Positions 1-13,642 are shown, counted from the first letter of the stretch. The stretch: DNA of 64,000 bases from Maylandia zebra (GCF_041146795.1 NC_135176.1:16999786-17063785); one strand, 5' to 3'. Numbers and translations are program-made. Notes: generated by a model from the sequence alone, not told the origin.

Positions 1-531
1 TGTTCCCCATTTCTTTAGGACTTGACTTTCTGTCAATCTCCAGGCCTGCCACTCCCTCTGTTCTCCACTTGTCTAATATCCTCAAATGTTTCATGGACAC
101 ATCACAAAGCATGCAGCTAGCAGCTCTTTGGGAATCACCCATTTTGTACAAAAATACTATTTCATGTTTCTGCAACAGGCTGCTAGTAATAAAGTGTGTA
201 AAGATACAACTTAATTAGCCATGTAGCATTACATGTAGTTTTAGCTTAGCAAAAACGCATTTCTGGAAAAACATTATGGTACAAGGACCAGACTGAAATA
301 AAACCATGTGTGTATACTGATTACCTTTTATGTTATTTTTCGAACACCAATTCTCCAATTTTCTCATCAACATAGTCCACTCAGCATTTACATACCCACA
401 ACAATAGCAGTCAAACACAGCTGACTCCGTCAAGATTCAGAATCTGCTTCTTTTAAATTAGCAATAAGCAACACCTCTCAAAGTCTAGGATATGACGATA
501 CTGGTAACAGTTTATATGGCTTTTTTTTAAC
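1..531 (-). other. SCAF4 intron 16 (part)
   Basis: No exon with acceptable splice sites and SCAF4-like translation is visible here. The stretch is AT-rich and is read as the intron after coding exon 16, running out of the window. The next exon of the proline-rich half must lie further left. Confidence 0.6.
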
Positions 532-3500
532 CTGTGTAGGAGGAGCATTTGGGGCAGGTACAGGTACAGCTTGTGTCTCCTCAGGCTGCTGTTGCTCTGA
601 ACGGCCGTTGTGAGTGAGTTCCTCTGGGTGGTCGAGAGCCTTCCTCGTGCCACTCCACTCTAGAAAAGACAGCATTTTTTTTTTAAATTAAAACAATATC
701 TCTGAGGAACAGCATGATTCCTTAACCCCTACAAAATCGTACTGTATGTGTATAATAACTTTCATGAGGATTGGTTCAGCTTATAGTGCTTTACAGTTGA
801 CAAGCCAATAATAAGGCAGAGCAAATGTAATAAAACTGGTAAAAGCAACATGAGGTACACAGAAGACAGAATAAAACATAAGAACACTAAAAGTAATTTG
901 ATCTTTTAATTAAATAACAAAAATGAATTAAACTAAATAATTCAAAATAAAGTGTCTTCATTTTTTCTTTTTTTACCTGGTGATAAAGTGTCCACATCGA
1001 GCATTCCTCCTTCTTTAAGCTCCTCTAACTGGTCCTCTCTGACTTTAGACCAAGGTATGTAGGTGACACCCAGCTCCACATCCCAGTACTGCTTATAGTC
1101 AGCCTTTATGCCCTTGTTCAAAGCCCAAGCAATCTGATAAGTAAAAGCAACTTATTAGTTTTGCCCTTTCCTAACAAAACTAATACATGACAAAGCAACA
1201 ATCAGTGTTGCTCATTCACCTTAATGGCTTTCTGGTTAACTTTGAATGTTCCCCTGCTGAGCTTCTGTAGAGCCCTGAAGGCGTCTTGCCTATGTATCAT
1301 AACAATATAAGCACAGCCACGTGGAGGGATCATCTTAAAGAGAGAAGACAACAAAAAAACGAGTGTTTAAAAACAAAAAACAAGTCATACTCATCCACTT
1401 TATTGAGCCTGTAATTAGTGGGTTTGTTTTTTTTAAACATGTAGAGCCTTTGGTGCAAATTTGATGTCAGCATTTACTCCATTTTCATCACACTTATTAA
1501 CACAAACTGTATCAAATACAAATAACAAAGTTAAGGCTTTGAGCTGTCTGTGTAACAAGTTCTATAAAAATCAAGAAAGTATATAAAGTCAAATTTACTA
1601 CAAGCTGACTGAAAGATTTAATCAACAAAGTGTCGGTTGCAGGATGACCTCACAGTTAGATAAACTGAAAGCTGATCTCTGTGAGAGAACTTACATTGAT
1701 GGACTCTATCTGCCCAAACTCCTCGAGTAAACAGGCGACATCTTGCTGCTGTGTTCTCTTGTCCAGCTGGCCTACCCAGAGAGTAGTGCTGCAAACTAAA
1801 CAGGAGAAGAGAGCAAAGAGTTAGGAACTAAAGAATGTAACTGAAAGTCTTACGATAATAAACAGATGATGACTTACTGCTGACTGTCTCGCTCTTAATT
1901 GGTGGAAGACCTTTCTGCCGTCTCTCTCTCTCCTTCTCTCTCTCTCTGCGCTCCTGCGAGCGTGAGCGAGGTGAGTGATGACGCCGATCCCTTGAGCGTG
2001 AGCGGGATCGCCTGTGCCTGGATCGACGTGTACGAGAATTGGACCGTGATCTCCTTCGCTTTGGAGATCTGGGGAGCGGGGGGAGAAGACATTTCAACTC
2101 AAAGCATTATATTTAAACAGTGTATACTAAGAAGATTATCTACATATGGCAAAATAAACAGGAAATAAGATATAACAGTGTGAACAAGGAAACCTAGTTT
2201 GAAAAATTACATCCTGTTTTAGACGTTTACCTGGAGCCTGAGTGTGATCTTCGGCCATGTCTGCCATCTCTCATGGATGAATGGTCCACATCCATTGGCA
2301 AATCCTGACACAGTATAGAGAAGATACATTATAAGTAAAATCTGTTACAGCGACAGAACTACATCTCTGTGCAAGTCAAAGTTACAGAAGACCAAAAAAC
2401 AAAACAATTTCAAAACATCAGAATTTAATTTTCTGACATTTTTCTCAATTTGCTACAATTTTATGCCCAACTACAATTTATTGTGACATCTTTATGCTAC
2501 TGTTTGCCTACCTGTTGTTGCTGGGCTGCATTCTGGTGATGGTAAACCCCAGGGAAGCCTGGAGGCCCAGAAGAACCAGAGAGGGACATCCCTGACAGCA
2601 TGTGGCCCATAGGAGGCATCACAGCAGGAAAGCTCTGTCCTGGTGGTAAACCGTGGACCTGGAGCTGCCCATTAGGAGGAAGAGGAACCTGAGGGGAAGA
2701 AAAACATATAACACGATCCCTCAAATCAGTTTCTCAGTAACAAACTCAGTTCTCCGTTTTATTTCAGATAGAGAGCATATACTGTAAACAGTTGTATGTG
2801 CATTTATAATAAGCCGTAGTATTATGTAATCCTATTGTTAAATCAAGCTACAAAATGAGATGTTAAGATTTGTCAATAAAGAAGAAGCTCTTTTTCATTT
2901 AAAAGTCTTGTTCTTTTTACCTGCTGTGAGATGTCCTGTGGTATATTAATCTGTGGTTTAAAGTGATCCATGTGCTGTGGAAAGGCTGGAGGCTGCTGCA
3001 TACTGCGATGATAAAAATACACTATCAGCTCCACAGCTTTTATTTTGTTAAAAAAATACATTTTCATCAAAGCTTTCTGCTTTCTGGTATCACAGACTGC
3101 AGCATATAAAATAAATTAAGAAGCTTACAAGGGGGGCTGAGAGGAGATTTCATCCTTCTTTGTTTCTTCTCCAACTTCTGGTTCATCATCATAATCAAAA
3201 CGGTCCAGCAATTTCTGCGAGAGAAACACACAAATAATGATGTTTTCTTCATGTGGCAACGCTTCTTCAGCCTTACTTTTCCTTTACTGTGCTATACCGT
3301 GTGATACCCTTCAGCCTTCTAGCAGATGCACCTATGATATAAATTTGAAAAGGTTTTAGGTGGGCATCTTTACCTTCTTGCCTGACGGTAAAGAAAATTA
3401 AATAAAATAAAGAACATCATGCAAATACAAGAATGCATTGTCACCTTGTCAAAGGCCGTCTTCTGCTGGGCAGGCTGGGTTAGTTGGGCGGGCTGGGAGG

Positions 3501-6500
3501 GAAGGGGAGGTTGTGGCGCGACCATGCCCAGTCCAGCAGAAACATTTGGGGCCTGTGGCTGAATAATCTGCGGTGAAGGCTGGGTGTTGGTCTCTGGCTT
3601 CACTGGGTGCTGCTGAAAGTTCTGCAGGATCTGTTGGAGCTAGATGCCCAAAACAGAGTGAAAGAAGAGTCAGTAATAAAGATGTGAAAGATGCTTAAGA
3701 AGTAACAAAAATACAAGAAAGTGAATAAGGCAACAATCTAATGCCAGTCCGCATTAGTAAAAACATACCTGCTGACCCTGTGAGGACTGGAAGAGCTGTG
3801 CCACGGCAGCAAAGGCATCAGAGTTGTGCAGCTGAGCAGCAGGTATCATGGTGGAGTTTGCCGTTACCACTGTAACTGGCTCTTTGGCTGGAGGTGGAGG
3901 AGAACCTGCCAGAAGAGAGAACGTTTGTTTTCAAATGCCAACATCATACATCAACATATTAATATTATATTAATAAAGCAATGCACAACCTCAAAAATTA
4001 CCTGGCTCATCTGCGCCTGTGTTGGGTGCAGCACCACTGCCAGAGCCAGCTGCCATGTCCAAGAGGGGCTGAATAACTTCAATCTTGAACACCCCATTCT
4101 TCTGCCACAGGTTCAACACCCGCACAATTTTACTCTATAAATGAAAATATTTAGCACAGGACATTTATCATTACAATGCAGCGCTACCTATGAACAGATT
4201 TAACTTGGGCAGGCAGGTAATCCAAATATACTTACAACCCCCCTTCCCCCCCACCACCACCAAACTATAACTGGCAACTCATTTTATTATTAACATCTTT
4301 AGTCTTTTATCCTGCCAAGAGAACAATCACATCTCAAGATCAGTTATAGATTGAAGAAAAAAAAAAAAAAAAAAGGGCTTTCTAAGTCACAACTGTGGTA
4401 GTTCCAGTCATCATGGATAGGAAGATATACAGCCCTTTTCCACTTTAAGTACTCAGAGTGGCTCTCTACTAGAAGCCACAATCATGCAGTGCTTTAAATG
4501 CTTTCTATCTATCACACACAATCACAGTCTGATGGATATGTTACAGGCAATTTGGGGTTCGGTATCTTGCCCAAGGATGCTTCGACATATGAAGTGAAGG
4601 AGCTGTGGGTCAAACCATCAACCCTGGGATTGACGATAGACTCACACCATCATCATTCACTTGCCTCCTGGGCAAACTCCAGCTCCTATATCTCTAGCTG
4701 GGGACAGGATTCCTTAAACCAGAACCTGCAGCAGGGGTAGAACTGGTTGATGTGCTGCAATGCCAAGCTCACTGGGACTACTGCACAGGAGTAGTGTATA
4801 CTGAATAATTTGTTTGGGAAAGTGTGCATATGCTACCAGTTTTTTGCTCCTGCACACACGCGCCCATATGCCTGCACCACCCACCACAAGGAGAACGTAA
4901 ATCTGTGGGAAACACTGAGACGCGGCAAATACTCGGGTTAATTTGCAGTGCAATTAAATTGTCACCAGGTCTCTTCTCTTACCCTGTCTTCCACGGGGCA
5001 AAGGCAGAGGTTCTCAAAAGTTCCTGTAATGTTTTTGGTGAACCTTGGTCCAAACACATCCTTATCAGGTCCAAACTGGTGTCTGGACTGCCTAACAATG
5101 GAATCCACCACATATAAGCCTGCTACCTTATACTCAGGCTTACACTGGAGGGAAAAGAGGAAGAAAACAGCAGAGTTCATTGGTATTTAGTGAAGAGACA
5201 CAGTCTGCAAACTTTAATGAAAACAGACTCGGCTCACCTTTTTTATAAACTTTTCCACAATCTGGACCACATGTTTGTAAAGCTGAGGAAGAGAGGAGCA
5301 AATGAGCATGCCGTTATATTATAGACCCCAAACATAACAAATTAAATAAATATACAAGAATCATTCTAATGTCGTATTCTTACTTTCATTGCTTTGATGG
5401 CAGATTTGGTGATGGAGATCATCTTTGCCCGAGATATTGGGGGTTTGGAGTCCATCAATGAGAATAACTAGACATAGAAGATAATCATTCTGTGAGATGG
5501 AGAGTCACGACGCTGGAGGAGTGTCCAGGGTGGTGCTGATCACTTCTATTTCATCACTACTCCTCATCCCATATCAAATAGCCACATTTGGGTCTTTACT
5601 GCATTCACGTTATAATTGCATTAAATGATAGATGCAGACCAGGTGGTATCCAAGCAATGAATATCCCAGTTTATACAGACTCATAAAGATTAATGAGGAT
5701 CTTTTTTAACCCATCTGCTGTAACTGTTGATCGATGCTACAGCATGGCTCAGGGTAACTTGAGTTTATTTAGTCATACTGAAAAAGGAAACCGCATAAAT
5801 AAATGGGTACGGTGAATTCACAAAACACCAGGACCACTATGATGAAAATGAATGGGCAAAAATCAGGCATATTTCCATTTTGTTTTCATAAATAAAAACA
5901 CTTCAAAGAATCATGCAGTATTGTATTTCCCACTATAATTCACATCAAAACAAAATTTCAGCTGTTCCTCAACTCTGCCAAGGTGCAGTTGGCCTTTTTG
6001 AATGGTTTGCAACATAACTCACATTAGCTACAACATACAGCTTTGTGACAGTGTGTGCTTTTTAGCATGCGAAATGTTTATTCAGAATAAAATAGACAAG
6101 ATGGAGAGGATCTGGAGAAAATGTAATTTAGACATCTATACACCTTTGACAACAAGGTTAAGATTGTATTCGAATATGAGTCACACGTGTGTGCGTATCT
6201 ATATGTATCAAATAGTGATGTGCATTCATTGTCAGCCACTACTTTCTCTGCTTGGGTGTGAGACAGAAACTACAATTGAAACTGGACGATATCGCTCAAG
6301 AAGCATCGTGGGCTGTTCACAACCACGAGAGCTCAGATATGGTACAAGAAACATGATCTGAACAAGCGTGTTAAGATGCGACAAGAAATGTCTTTCTGCC
6401 CCTCAGTCTCTGTGGTGAGTCAAATTCGCGGGTGCAGGCAGAAACACCAAAACATGGCTTGACTAGTGTTTTGACTGGACTCCTAACAACATCAACCGCC

Positions 6501-6998
6501 TTTAGTCAGGCCTTGTAGTAACTTGGCCTAGCATCTTCTTACCGAGCACTGGTTTTAACATTAACGAGGCTGTAATGAACATTCAGTCTGTTTGTGTACA
6601 GTATGGTAACAAGCTATTGCTGTATTGATCTTTCTACCTGTGGTTGCGCGTTCTCATTTGCATTGTGTTGGTAACCACAACTTACTCCCACAAGCTAGCA
6701 AAGCGGCAGTCACTGGAAACGCTACTGACTGGATATTACTGTGTAAGCTTAGTGGGTGGCCGAAAATCCAACTATTCCTTCCAGTGGCATTCGTTTACTT
6801 CAGGGGTGCCAAACAAGCGCAACACTTAAGCCGAATAAGATGTCCAGTTAACTCACCGAGCAGGCCCACTGCTTCGACCAGCTAGGCTAACTCCAGTGCA
6901 ACAGCAGCAGCTCCATGATCAGCAGCACCACACTAGGGGAGTTCAGACACTCAGCGAAGGCCACTTACCTCGTGGTTAAAGGCGTTGACGGCATCCAT
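532..6998 (-). CDS. scaf4: SCAF4, SR-related CTD-associated factor 4 (5' part, exons 1-16)
   Basis: Binds the phosphorylated C-terminal domain of RNA polymerase II in the nucleus and controls early polyadenylation and termination (family knowledge). Coding exons, in transcript order: 6969-6998, 5384-5467, 5238-5282, 4983-5144, 4002-4134, 3769-3905, 3445-3639, 3129-3214, 2921-3002, 2512-2688, 2231-2304, 1878-2068, 1695-1795, 1220-1333, 977-1133, 532-659. They total 1896 nt, exactly 632 codons, all with GT/AG junctions. The protein starts MDAVNAFNHE. Residues 1 to about 139 form the CTD-interacting domain (SIVRQSRHQFGPDKDVFGPR, VLNLWQKNGVF). Then come a Q/P-rich stretch, an SR/RE-rich stretch (about 403-460) and an RRM at about 468-545 (TTLWVGQLDKRT, RGCAYIVM). 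Residues such as IVEKFIKK favour SCAF4 over its paralogue SCAF8, as does the neighbour HUNK. The exon-16 donor (GTTAAA) is weak. The remaining proline-rich half lies outside the window. Confidence 0.95.
4357..4374. repeat. Poly-A tract
   Basis: An uninterrupted run of about 18 A in SCAF4 intron 4, just upstream of a dispersed repeat. It may be a retroposon tail, but no clear element body is seen to its left. Confidence 0.7.
4460..4700. repeat. Dispersed teleost repeat, 3' half, in SCAF4 intron 4
   Basis: The segment reading GGCAATTTGGGGTTCGGTAT, then TTGCCCAAGGATGCTTCGAC and a GATCGAACC-like box (here GGTCAAACCATCAACC), matches from memory a very common teleost dispersed repeat. The other half of the same family is at 23793-23936. 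I cannot assign a class name. A short open frame at 4498-4740 is part of it and not a gene. Confidence 0.5.
5468..6968 (-). other. SCAF4 intron 1
   Basis: First intron of SCAF4, 1501 nt, between the exon encoding residues 1-10 and the exon starting LFSLMDSK. The donor is GTAAGT and the acceptor TCTAG. Small open frames inside (for example 6002-6361 and 6625-6885 on the plus strand) have no recognisable product. No repeat family recognised. Confidence 0.8.
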
Positions 6999-7140
6999 GA
7001 TTGCCAGACGCTCCGAGCCTTCCCTTAAATTCCCGGTTCCCCGCTTACAGCGATGTTTATTAAAGAAAGGGTCGGTACAACATGTCCGCTCCCGGTAGCT
7101 AACGCCTGTTAGCTTCGCATTGGAGGTGTTCGGGTCGGCG
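6999..7140 (-). promoter_or_regulatory. SCAF4 5' UTR and core promoter region
   Basis: The start codon is at 6996-6998 in the context GCAATCATGG. Upstream (to the right) the sequence is richer in CpG than its surroundings and has no TATA box. It holds a palindrome AGCTAAC-GCCT-GTTAGCT at 7097-7114. The exact transcription start cannot be read from the sequence. Confidence 0.5.
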
Positions 7141-7603
7141 GGTACGGCAAAGCATGATGGGATTCAATGTTGTTGTTCTAAGTTTTGTCCACAAGGGGGC
7201 AGCATGTTGCGTGGACAGTGTACATAGTGCCCTTTGAAGGAGACAAGCTATCGACACAAACATTTGTTTTGACTGGGTTGGGCAATGGATTTTCCCAAGT
7301 GGCCTTATGAGAAACTGGGATTGTTGTGGAGGGCCCAATCAATAAGCTGGACTTAGTTCTGGTCAACATTAGTTCTTTTTTAAAATCTGTTTATAACTAC
7401 ATTGGTGCTCTCGTGGCCCTTTGCGAAAATGAATTGGCAACTCCTGGGTTTGACCACTGTCATCTTTACTGCACTCCAAGCAGACTATAGAATCAAATCA
7501 AAAATGGCAGGTGTGCTTTGCTGTCATAATTTTGCAATAAAAGATTTTTTGCACTGATTACTCCTTAAATGTCTTATTCTACGATGATATACTAAAATCG
7601 TAC

Positions 7604-7607
<4 letters not shown>

Positions 7608-7636
<29 letters not shown>
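7608..7636. repeat. (TA)n microsatellite
   Basis: Uninterrupted TA dinucleotide run of about 29 bp in AT-rich intergenic DNA. Confidence 0.95.
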
Positions 7637-7639
<3 letters not shown>

Positions 7640-8099
7640 ACAAAATACATTCAGATTTATTATTAACAAGTGCACTTTTTCCTCAGTAGCATCAATATAA
7701 TTCTAATAAGTAAATATCTTTAATGTGCACATCATTGTTTACACTTCTCTTAAGTTATATCACTAGTAGAATGTTCATATGCAATATTATGCATAATATT
7801 ATGCATAACATGTTATGAAGTACAATAAGAACATTTTTTAAATCAAGATATTTCAATACATCAATATGTGTGTACACAAAAAAATCATCTAAATCCAGAT
7901 GCATTTTTATTTTTCTAGTCAATTGAGCTTAATGCTTTTCAGTTAATGCAAATTTATTAAATTCCACATTTTAACTAAATTATTTGAGTAAAAATATACT
8001 TTAACTCATATATATTGTACTTAAATAAATATTTGGTTATATTGTTTAAGCAATTTTGTATTTTATCTATACCTCAGTTAAATGGTTTATTTATTCCAC

Positions 8100-8460
8100 T
8101 CACCCGTTGTCTCCCACTAATCCAATTTGGGGTCACAGGAGGGCTGGAGCCTATCCAAGCTGTCATAGGGCGAGAGGCAGGGTGCACCCACAGAGGTCAC
8201 CAGTCTGTCGCAGTGTTAATGGAGTGAGACAACCATTTACATCCATGGTCATTTTAGACTCACCAAGTAACCATCTCAGGCGGTTCCATAGTGTTCTGGT
8301 TTATACATGTGAAAGGTTACTGGTTCAATTCTGAACTCAAATCCAGTTTGGGTTTGTATCTATATCTAAATCTATATTGGAGGAAGTCAGAGGAGAACAT
8401 ACAATTTCAACCCCAGACTGGATTCAAACCTGCAGGATTATTTCTTACATGTGAAATTAT
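8100..8460 (+). repeat. Dispersed teleost repeat, interrupted
   Basis: The sequence has the recurring fish-repeat phrases GGGCTGGAGCCTATCCAAGC, GGGCGAGAGGCAGGGTGCAC, CACCAGTCTGTCGCAG and, after an unrelated ~100-bp stretch, GGAGGAAGTCAGAGGAGAAC. A second copy of the family in the opposite orientation lies at 45574-45700. It is recognised from memory and the class is uncertain (possibly the tail of a LINE or SINE family). Confidence 0.55.
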
Positions 8461-9429
8461 GTTGCATTTGATTTGTCTTCATTGTTGTCTTAGTAGTACG
8501 ATAAGAAAACCAGACAAAATATATTTAAACAATTTGGCCTTTAATATAACACATTTAACATTAACAGCTTTGACAAACTGCAGCTTCATTTACAATACTA
8601 TTCCTTCAATAAGACAAGCATGTGTAAAATGTTACCACATAAATACACAGAAGGTTTTTAATGGTGCATTTATTCATCATGTGCTTTAAATATAAATTCA
8701 GTCTTAGTAGATTTTGATACAGTATTAACAAGTGCACTAGATTTTTAGAAATATGTCTCTTTTCTAGAGATTTTTAGAGTAGAAGTGCTGAATGAAGTAC
8801 TAATTAAATTATTTCTATGCAAAATTAGTTTCCTTTAAAGAAATTAACCAGGAAGGTGTACTTTTTGTGTCTTTTTTAAACACAGTCATTACTCACAGTG
8901 GAGGCTTGAAGAATGGGTTATATCTCTAAAATCTGTCCACTGATGATCCACTGATGATGTTCCATTTAATGAGATGTGCCTGAAAGTGTGGTTTTGTGGC
9001 GATGTCCTTCCCTGTGCATAAAAGCATTAACTACAAACTCCAGTTACTAAATAAAATGCCTTTTTCAAGGAAAACAGATTTGTTTGAACCATGTTTCAGT
9101 CAACATGACTGAAGAATAGAAGGAATGTGACAGAGATTCCGCAAAATGTTACATTTCTATGAAGTCCTTGTTCACAACATAATGTTTCAAGCCAAAAAAA
9201 TCAAAACAAAAACACTTACACTTACAAAACTTTAGGCAAGCTTTGAGCACAGTGGTGGTGGCACCATTGTTTGCTTAACTACCTAAGGACCTGGACACTC
9301 GGCAGTCACTGAAGAAACAACGCATCAGTCTGAAGTCAAAGTAAACTTTATTGTCATCACTAATGTAAACACAGTGTGCAGATATGAGACGACATGGCTT
9401 CAGCTACTGCAGCCATCCTGATGTTTAAA

Positions 9430-9600
9430 AGAGGCTAACGAATCAAGACAATGACCCCAAGTGCAAATCAACAACAGAATGGTTGAAAAAGAGGAAAAAA
9501 TATGTTTCTAATGGCCAAGTCAGAGTGCTGAACTTCCACTCACCTAAAATGCTGTAGCTTGATGCATGTACAATCAAAACATTAAGGAAATTTAATAATC
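9430..9600 (+). mobile_element. Tc1/mariner transposase remnant
   Basis: Around 9452-9540 the plus strand reads QDNDPKCKSTTEW, then LKKRKKYVSNGQ. This resembles the DNDPKHT...EWL block of Tc1-type transposases, including one catalytic aspartate region. The rest of the frame is degraded and the ends are not defined. It is a dead fragment. Confidence 0.5.
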
Positions 9601-10663
9601 TGAAAGGCTTTGTGGGGAGGAACAGTCCAAATCCTCTCTACTGTTGTGGAAATCTTATAAGCAGCAAAAAGAAAAGTCAGATTGCTTACTGCTGTCAAAA
9701 AAATTCATTTACTTTTACCAGCCTGCTTTATGTGTGACTTTGTGTCATTAATCAGATAACATTTGTTTGTTTCAAATAACTCAGATCACTGTCTGATCAC
9801 TGAGGGTTTGGATTCCATTAATGACAGACAGACTAGTAATGATCACACCACAAATCAGTAAATAAAATAGTTCCATGAAGCGTCTGTGATATCATATCAC
9901 TGAGAAAACACCAGAGGTGTTTCAGCAGAGAGCAATATCAACCCCCCACCCCCAGAGTCCAAACCACGCTTATTTAACAAAATTAGCTGCAATGAATCAT
10001 ATCAAAATAATTAAACTATTAAATATTTTGTTAACTTTCATCTGTTCGCTTTGTGAAACATTCTAAAATAAAGCATGACATTTAAACAAGTAATGTAAGA
10101 CATCAGACTTAAAATCTGACCACTGATGACCACCCTAACCCTAGAAGTACTTCCAAGTCTCAGTGTGTTATTTCAAAATAAATCTGTTTTGTGCAGAGTA
10201 ACAAAAATGACCTACAGTACGTTTGTACTTAATACCTGTCACTACTTGTGCAGAAAAAAAAAACTGACCCGATGATCTCATTAAAGTTCTGCGGTCTTAT
10301 TACTTTTAATGTATGGGATGTAGTGCTTGAGCTTGTAGTATAGAAATCTTCCAATAGATGGTGCACTCGTGCTATCAGTTCTTTGCCCCAATGTCTGGTT
10401 TAGTGTCTAGAAAGCATGGTCCAGTTGGCACTGTATATGCATATCTAGATATACTCCTCTCACTCCTTCTATGCGAGTGAAATGAGGAAAACAAAACACA
10501 GCAGAAACAGAGAAGTAACCCAAACTAAACCCGTGTAAGAAGCTAAACTGACACCTTCTCACACAAACTCAAAACATATGCTTCATGCTGGCAGGATTTT
10601 TTTTAAATATAAACTGAAAGGGACTATTTAACAATTTTGATTAGATAAATTTCCTTGTCAGGT

Positions 10664-10664
10664 G

Positions 10665-10731
<67 letters not shown>
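10664..10731. repeat. (TA)n microsatellite, about 34 units
   Basis: A pure TA run of about 68 bp followed by (ATT)n, 1.2 kb upstream of HUNK exon 1. It is long enough to be polymorphic and to cause assembly error. The open frame through it is an artefact. Confidence 0.95.
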
Positions 10732-10735
<4 letters not shown>

Positions 10736-11279
10736 TTATTATTATTATTTTATTTTATTTTATTCAGGGCTTGCAAGTTTACCGAGTAGGAAAACATACA
10801 CTAGGTCAGGCAAACCTGAGCCGAAGACAAACGGAGTAGGAAAATCTCGCCCCTCCCTGCAGGTGTCCTCCTGTGAGTGATGAACACCAGCGTTAATTAG
10901 GCCAGAGACTACACCTCAGCCACCGAGGAGGAAAATTGTTCTTTGTCTGACTCTGGTTTACTGGAGTACAACTTTCTATTTTTGGCAGAGCTCCGGGTTC
11001 AACCACGAGAGAGGAGAGATAAAAATCCTCGAATATATGCTAGCTGGTCAGAGACATTGTTTAAACTGGATGATTTATTGCCAGTGGCATATGTGTCATT
11101 GTATATGTGCCACTGCAGCTAACTAAAGCGAATCCTCTTGGCGCACAGGCATGGGTGTGTTGGTTTAGAAGGCTACTTTACGCACAATTGTGCCTAAATT
11201 AATCACTCAGAAATAAAAGAGGACTAAAACAAATATATAAATATGTATAGTTATTCTGTTGCTGTCTCCCTCTCCTGAC

Positions 11280-11939
11280 TACACGTGTATTCTTGTTCAC
11301 ACCTACAATCCGGGCGCACCACCAAGCGCATGCAGCAAAACGGCGAGGCGGTGGTACCGGGTGGAGCTGTACCCGTGCTCCGCCCACCTTCGCTGATTGG
11401 GTTGAAAATTACCCCGGCTACCAACAACATGTGCATTTTTTTCTTACCCTCTCGCACTAAGCAACGCCCACACGGAGGACCGGGAAAGTCGCTTCAAACT
11501 GCAAAACACGCTGCTTGTTCTCAGACTAATTAGGAGACGAACGTGTTTGGAGAAGAGAGGCAGAGCACACCTTCATTAGAGCCGATGCTTGTTGTTATGC
11601 TTTTTTTTAAAACCCACCAAGGTATTAAAATAGATCGTGGCAGTCAGGTTACTAACTTAAGTCACTGAGTCTGTTCCCCCTTTTTTCTACCGTTTTTTTT
11701 AATCTAAACTCATTCATTAACTTCACAGTGGTCTCGGAAACTGCTGAGTGAGCTCACTTGGTGCTTTGGGTGAACAGGTGGCGCAAGCTCCGGTACTCGT
11801 AATTTGTTATTACGCAGATAACGGAGTTAAGATACTTTACCGGACGTTAAGCATTTAATACCTGCATTGAAAGTGGGTGTAATTCGGACTGCGTATTATC
11901 CTCCCTTGTTAAAAGGGGACACTTGACAAGGGAGCTGTG
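11280..11939 (+). promoter_or_regulatory. HUNK promoter and 5' leader (approximate)
   Basis: From about 11290 the base composition becomes CpG-richer. An inverted CCAAT box (CTGATTGGG at 11393-11401) and a GC-box-like CTCCGCCCACC occur together near 11380-11400. The HUNK start codon follows at 11940. The transcription start cannot be fixed from sequence alone. Confidence 0.4.
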
Positions 11940-12201
11940 ATGCCTGTTGCAGACAGCGACATGGTAGTGGACAACGGGCACGGGTTTTACGAGGGTAAAA
12001 TTCCAAACAGTGCCGGGAATGAGAGTATCCTCCCGGCCTCCCTATGCAGTCCTGTAACGGACATCCTCAAGAACTTTTACCACACCAAACGGGTCGGGAA
12101 CTACATGATCGGGAGGAAGCTGGGAGAAGGGTCGTTCGCCAAAGTTAGAGAAGGTCTCCATGCGTTAACAGGAGAAAAGGTAAGCGGACCGCAACAGACT
12201 G

Positions 12202-12236
<35 letters not shown>

Positions 12237-13594
12237 CATATATGTCATATATTTTATTTTTTAATCTATTTTGTGATGTCATGACATGTCATCTGGAATT
12301 AACAGTTAGCTTGACTCTTATAGTTCATTGCCTTTTTGTCATTTTAATGAATTTTCTTTTTAATTTTGACTGTGCCTCACCATTTATTGCGTCTGTAGTG
12401 GTTTTAAATTACATTTCAATGGACAGAATCAGATGCCATGCGTGCTTGGCAACGCATTCCTTTCGGCTGCATGTGAACAGTGGGAAAAGTTGTTTATATT
12501 GCGATGCAATCCGCCAATCCAGGACTTCCTAATTAGTGGTTCTCTCCTCAGAGAAAGTGATCAGCTCTTCTGATTGCGCTGCGCCTTTGTTAATTAGCGC
12601 ATGCGGCGTCCCACCAGCAGCTGCTGAATGCCGAGTATAGGTTGTGCACAGCAGGAGCTCCTCTAGTGACAATATTTGCTAATTGTGCGTGAGAGAGACA
12701 CAGTTATCTATGGGTGTTTGTCTCTTCTCCAACCCTGCGGATAACGCGTCAATCGCCCTGCGTTTCTGAACCTATGCTTTGTTTGCTGCTGCTGGTGATC
12801 TCACCGTATCCCCGCGGTGGGCGCGCTAGAGTGTGACAGGACCAGAGAAGAAAACTGCCGGGCCTATAAGAGAGCAGAGCTGCTACTTGAATATGAAATC
12901 TTGTCGTTGATAAATGGGCTTCAACCTCATTATGATTCCGCCATCGCAGGGGGGGTTTGATACGGGCTACCATTGGCCACTGGTTGCCTTTGTCTCTTCA
13001 GGCTTTTTTGAGAAGGAGCCAAAAAATTTGCATATTAGAAAAACAAGTACGTCTCCTTTTTTTTCTTTCTTTCTTTTTTACTGTTCGCTCCTGCATTAAA
13101 TGCATACCATTTCTATAGGTAATGCACAGGCTATAATTTGTCACTGAAAATTCCTAAATTTGCATATTAAAAATATTTCGGATCACACCCAGCTCCTCCC
13201 TTGCTGTAAAGCAAACGTTCCTCTCACCCACCCACTCACACTGTCTTTGTTGAGGATGATGCAAACGCTGGCAATCGCACATCCAAACACTCTCCCTCAC
13301 TCATTTGAATGCAGGCGTCCAACAGGCGCTTGCGGGGTACAGGAGGGTAGTGAGTTTATTCAAGTACATGGGGGTGAAAAGGAAATGCATGAGGATTCCC
13401 AGATCCCCCCACCCCCACTTTTGTTTGTTTTACATTACTAGAAAGTCAAAGTAAATGCATGGAATTTAAAAAGCAGAAAAGGGGTATGGGGGTGAGAAGA
13501 GGCGAGAGATGGGGCTGTCATGGGCAGGCAGCTCAGGAGGTCATATGTGTGGTTTTTTTTAATGTCTGTAACCCACTTTCCCCTCCATACCCCC

Positions 13595-13642
<48 letters not shown>

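Larger units (their letters stand above)
7141..11939. other. SCAF4-HUNK divergent intergenic region
   Basis: About 4.8 kb between the head-to-head genes SCAF4 (minus) and HUNK (plus). It contains an AT-rich block with (TA)n at 7608-7636, a dispersed repeat at about 8100-8460, a Tc1/mariner remnant at about 9430-9600 and a long (TA)n at 10664-10731. The HUNK promoter and leader form the last kilobase. No convincing protein-coding exon is seen; the open frames at 8015-8689 lie in repeat or AT-rich sequence. Confidence 0.6.

Noticed and set aside
532-6998. Assignment to SCAF8 instead of SCAF4
   Set aside because: The start MDAVNAFN, the IVEKFIKK segment and the neighbouring HUNK fit SCAF4; SCAF8 starts MEAVKTFN and lacks this neighbourhood.
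8280-8345. tRNA-like box A/B (GGTTCAATTCT) suggesting a SINE head
   Set aside because: Only the B-box-like text is convincing; no tRNA fold or clear element boundaries could be drawn.
11937-11939. GTG triplet in frame before the HUNK ATG as a start
   Set aside because: Vertebrate initiation at GTG is rare and the next codon at 11940 is ATG, matching the family's MP- start.
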